DNA of 58,451 nucleotides. Source: Flavobacteriaceae bacterium. GTDB lineage: Bacteria; Bacteroidota; Bacteroidia; Flavobacteriales; Flavobacteriaceae. The stretch is taken from positions 1 to 58,451 of the forward strand of contig JAQWHT010000092.1 of the NCBI GenBank assembly GCA_029249225.1, given 5' to 3'. The translations under genes and the position numbers were made by a program. The notes beneath the pieces were generated by a model. The model was not told the origin of the DNA, ran no database searches, and saw only the letters and a program-made list of their open reading frames with translations. Below, in pieces: positions 55,854 to 58,451 of this stretch (positions within the stretch are counted from its first letter, which is position 1; the number at the start of each line of letters is the position of its first letter).

Positions 55854-58451
55854 CCTTGCATATCTGGTTCTTGATCTCCATCTATGTCAATTAAGAAAAG
55901 ATAGGATGCTTCTGGAGTAGGAACACCATTATTGGTTCCATCCCAGTTGTTGTTATAATTTGGTTGATTGAAAATCAAATTACCTGATGTATCATAAAGC
56001 CAGACTTGATTATTTGGATATCGTTGTAATTCTTCTATTACCCAGAAGTCATTTTTACCATCTCCATTCGGTGTAAAGAAGGTTGGTGATATAATTTCAA
56101 CATAGTTCTGGTCATTTTCAACAAACTCTTGATTTGGATTATAAAGTTCAGGTGCATTGTCAAAATTATTGGGAACTCCGTCGCCGTCAAGATCGTTATC
56201 AATTGCATCTGGAACAAAATCGTTATCCATATCAGCAGGAAAATCAGAAGCTAGTAATGGATCAGTACCCAATAACGATTCGTCCATATCAGTGTAACCG
56301 TCGTTATCGCTATCATCATCTGAGTTGTCTCCAATAGAATCCCCGTCTGTATCCAGCCATTCAAATGGATTATTTGGGAACGCATCTATATCGTCATTAT
56401 ATCCATCATTATCATCATCCAAATCCGCATTATCGCCAACACCGTCTCTGTCAAAATCAGCAGATTCATTTGGATCGTTTGGAAATAGATCTTGGACGAT
56501 ATATCCGTCACCCCAGTTTACAGAAATATCATCAAATCCATCATTATCATCATCTGGGTCAATATTATCGCCTAAACCATCTCCATCACTATCTCTAGAT
56601 TCTGTAGCGTCGTAAGGGAATAAATCATTCTCATTTAGATAACCGTCATTATCTAAGTCGCTATCGAATACATCAAATATTCCATCATTATCAAAATCTG
56701 TAGGAGAACTTCTAAAGTCAAATGGATCTGTCTGTGCAATGATTTCGTCGTAATCACTAAATCCATCTCCATCAGAATCAATCACTCTGTTGTCATAGTA
56801 TATTTCATCAACAGGCGCAGTTGGAGTTACTTCTTCGATGGTCACTACACCATCTTCATCTTCCATGATTTCAAACTCTTTTGAAAGACTTAATCCCTCA
56901 AAATCTGTTGCTGTTAATATTACCGCGTATGGGACTTTCGCTTTACTAGTCTTTCCTTCGTAATATAGTTTTTGGTTTTGGATAGAAAAACGATCTTGAT
57001 TTGGTGATAGCGAAGAGATCGTTACCGTTACCTCATCATCAATATCGGGATCTGTGACAATAATATTTGAAAGGAATTTGGCCTTCGCTGTTCTCTTACT
57101 CTGGATGTCAACCAATTGTATATCTGTTGGTCTTTCATTGACTTCCCTAATTTCAAAATTATAAAGTTCTAATCCAGAATTTCGTTCTAAATCAGCACTT
57201 GAAATTGCAGACTTTCCTTTAAATGATGATTTGGTCTTTTTGACTTTCCATTTCCCAACACTCATCTTTTTTGTGCTAGGTTGACTTCCTTTATCTTTAG
57301 ATTTAGATTTAGATTTAGAAGTTACTTTAGACCTTGCTTTAGAGGAAGCAATAACCTTAGCTGTAGTTCCTCCATCAAGACCATCATTATATTCAAAATC
57401 CAACATCGTTTCAAGGTAATTTATCAATAACTTGGTAGCGACTAGGAATTCTCCATCTGTTGTTGTTCTTACAATCCCTTTTGATTCATCAAGATTAGTA
57501 TCCCAAATAATAGAGTCTTGTTTTACTTTACCTAAAAGACCTAGTTCTCCAAACTTTTGATAACCCCAACCGTACGGTACTGTTTGGTTGTTAGCATTTT
57601 CTGCTAATCCAACTTGGAATCTAAATCCTCCAAGATTTTCAACCCACTTAATACCAGACTCTGTTTTAACTTTTACAGGCTCATCTTTGTCCGAATTGTC
57701 CCCTACACCTAGGGTACCCAGGTCATTATCTCCCCAAGCGAACATTTCTCCATCCTCAGTAATAGCAAAGCTAACTTCTCCAGAAGCGTCTACACTTACA
57801 AATTTAGTGCTCGATACAGTGTCAATTAAAGTTGGTGTACCTACACGTTCATTTTCATTGGTCACATCACTAAGCCCTAACTGGCCTTGTGAGTTGACCC
57901 CCCAAGAATAGATGGTTCCAGAGTCTGTCAGACCAATACTATGCTTCTGTCCAATGGAAATATTATCCCAATCGTTAGAAGAATCAAAGATCATAGTCAG
58001 CTTACTGTGGAATGGATTCAAGTCATCACAATCAACTTTAACAAAAGACGAAGTTTTAGATACTGTCATTGTTCCATTTGCATTTGAGGTATTTTGAACA
58101 GAGCTAGTTAAGAAAAACGGATCATAAACTTCGTTTTGAATAATTAGACTAGTATTTGATATAGTATAAGTAAATACTCTTTCAAGTTTATCCGTCTGTT
58201 CTAGTTGTTTTTTGAAATCCCTTAAAACATTATCCATAATATTCGCTGAATTGGCAGTAAATGAGTCTGCACCATTACCAACTGATGTAAACTGAACCGA
58301 ATTTATAGACAAAGTATAAGTAGTTGTCCCAGAGATGTTAGGGGTCAATTCCTTTATACTAATATTCCCTGAAAATGTTGGACTTGACTTATTTGAAATA
58401 GAATATCCAAAATTATGACTTTGATAGTTAGTCGCTTTAAAAGTAATCTTA
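55832..58451 (-). CDS. Giant T9SS type B substrate with RCC1 and TSP3 repeats (partial)
   Basis: The frame continues past the right window edge, so the N-terminus is missing; the first internal start-like codon (58348) is not a real start. From N to C in the visible part: a domain with repeated Ser/Thr strands, RCC1-type repeats (DSGTIYSWGVNSQGQLG, DGEMFAWGDNDLGTLG), a Lys/Ser-rich linker (SKSKSKSKDKG), a cadherin-like domain (IVTDPDIDDEVTVTIS), Asp-rich thrombospondin type 3 repeats, and the gliding-motility-associated C-terminal domain (SPTFFTPNGDGKNDFW to the end). It is exported to the cell surface by the type IX system together with the adjoining SprF. Confidence 0.93.
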   Translation of the reverse strand, partial: KITFKATNYQSHNFGYSISNKSSPTFSGNISIKELTPNISGTTTYTLSINSVQFTSVGNGADSFTANSANIMDNVLRDFKKQLEQTDKLERVFTYTISNTSLIIQNEVYDPFFLTSSVQNTSNANGTMTVSKTSSFVKVDCDDLNPFHSKLTMIFDSSNDWDNISIGQKHSIGLTDSGTIYSWGVNSQGQLGLSDVTNENERVGTPTLIDTVSSTKFVSVDASGEVSFAITEDGEMFAWGDNDLGTLGVGDNSDKDEPVKVKTESGIKWVENLGGFRFQVGLAENANNQTVPYGWGYQKFGELGLLGKVKQDSIIWDTNLDESKGIVRTTTDGEFLVATKLLINYLETMLDFEYNDGLDGGTTAKVIASSKARSKVTSKSKSKSKDKGSQPSTKKMSVGKWKVKKTKSSFKGKSAISSADLERNSGLELYNFEIREVNERPTDIQLVDIQSKRTAKAKFLSNIIVTDPDIDDEVTVTISSLSPNQDRFSIQNQKLYYEGKTSKAKVPYAVILTATDFEGLSLSKEFEIMEDEDGVVTIEEVTPTAPVDEIYYDNRVIDSDGDGFSDYDEIIAQTDPFDFRSSPTDFDNDGIFDVFDSDLDNDGYLNENDLFPYDATESRDSDGDGLGDNIDPDDDNDGFDDISVNWGDGYIVQDLFPNDPNESADFDRDGVGDNADLDDDNDGYNDDIDAFPNNPFEWLDTDGDSIGDNSDDDSDNDGYTDMDESLLGTDPLLASDFPADMDNDFVPDAIDNDLDGDGVPNNFDNAPELYNPNQEFVENDQNYVEIISPTFFTPNGDGKNDFWVIEELQRYPNNQVWLYDTSGNLIFNQPNYNNNWDGTNNGVPTPEASYLFLIDIDGDQEPDMQGWIYLAR
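56160..56780 (-). repeat. Thrombospondin type 3 (Asp-rich) coding repeats
   Basis: On the minus strand this stretch encodes about a dozen D-x-D-x-D-G units (for example DSDGDGLGDNIDPDDDNDG), each binding Ca ions. The DNA is correspondingly repetitive, with recurring TCATCATTATC patterns, which produce spurious His/Tyr- and Ser-rich frames on the opposite strand. Confidence 0.85.

Noticed and set aside
56134-56615. Long plus-strand frames rich in His/Tyr or Ser
   Set aside because: They are antisense to the Asp-rich thrombospondin type 3 repeats; their composition is a direct result of the repeated GAT/GAC codons on the minus strand.
1-58451. CRISPR arrays, prophage or defence islands
   Set aside because: No spaced direct repeats, no structural phage genes, no transposases and no known defence proteins are visible. 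The HTH protein looks phage-like but has no phage context.

Overview
The window reads as an AT-rich chromosome segment from a marine-type flavobacterium (Bacteroidota, Flavobacteriaceae-like). The evidence is consistent: a protein ending in a gliding-motility/type IX secretion C-terminal domain (type B) next to a PorP/SprF protein, many short Bacteroidota-style lipoprotein signals, signal peptides ending in xxSQ or xxAQ, A-rich sequence in place of strong Shine-Dalgarno sites, TAnnTTTG-like -7 promoter boxes, and families typical of the group (DUF5916, DUF6428, DUF1643, DUF3784, YHYH). No rRNA operon, CRISPR array, prophage or insertion sequence is visible. One tRNA gene, tRNA-Arg(CCU), is present.

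Layout. 0-4 kb: the edge of a YHYH lipoprotein gene, a secreted heavy-metal-binding protein, a secreted protein with two similar halves, and spacers with gene debris. 4-17 kb: exported hydrolases and peptidases (alpha/beta hydrolase, aminopeptidase P, M1 and S41 peptidases), a lipoprotein ADP-ribosylglycohydrolase, a cytoplasmic M24 peptidase, an FAH-family enzyme and several very small proteins. 17-21.4 kb: a GMC oxidoreductase with its Tat-exported small subunit, the tRNA, and a Tat-exported Gfo/Idh/MocA oxidoreductase with YjbQ. 21.4-23 kb: a (TTTTG)7 repeat, a G-rich foldable element, a phage-repressor-like HTH protein and an orphan P-II protein. 23-28.3 kb: an OtsA-OtsB fusion, a GH16 beta-glucanase whose ATG appears to be missing, and a GH15 gene broken by a single in-frame TGA. 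28.4-40.4 kb: serine hydrolase, CocE/S15 hydrolase, M28 peptidase, sialate O-acetylesterase with two DoxX-type proteins, a second GH16, a lipoprotein D-aminoacylase and a periplasmic RidA. 40.5-42.6 kb: an ArsR / DUF6428 / LMWP-type arsenate reductase cluster without an efflux pump, followed by frameshifted small genes. 42.7-58.4 kb: PhzF, a predicted outer-membrane barrel, HxlR plus methyltransferase, two adjacent amidohydrolase genes with degenerate domains, DUF5916, aconitase, a six-cysteine secreted protein, SprF and the giant T9SS substrate.

The shared theme is periplasmic and outer-membrane scavenging of peptides, N-acyl or D-amino acids, acylated sugars and beta-glucans, plus intracellular trehalose metabolism. 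There is no single obviously new defence or mobile system. The points most worth following are the interrupted GH15 and nearby lesions, the repeat-plus-structured-element region ahead of the HTH/P-II pair, the CDGSH-like 26-residue peptide, the periplasmic RidA/D-aminoacylase pair, and the amidohydrolase units that have lost their metal site.

All assignments come from reading motifs by eye. No database search was run. Coordinates of short sites were counted by hand.
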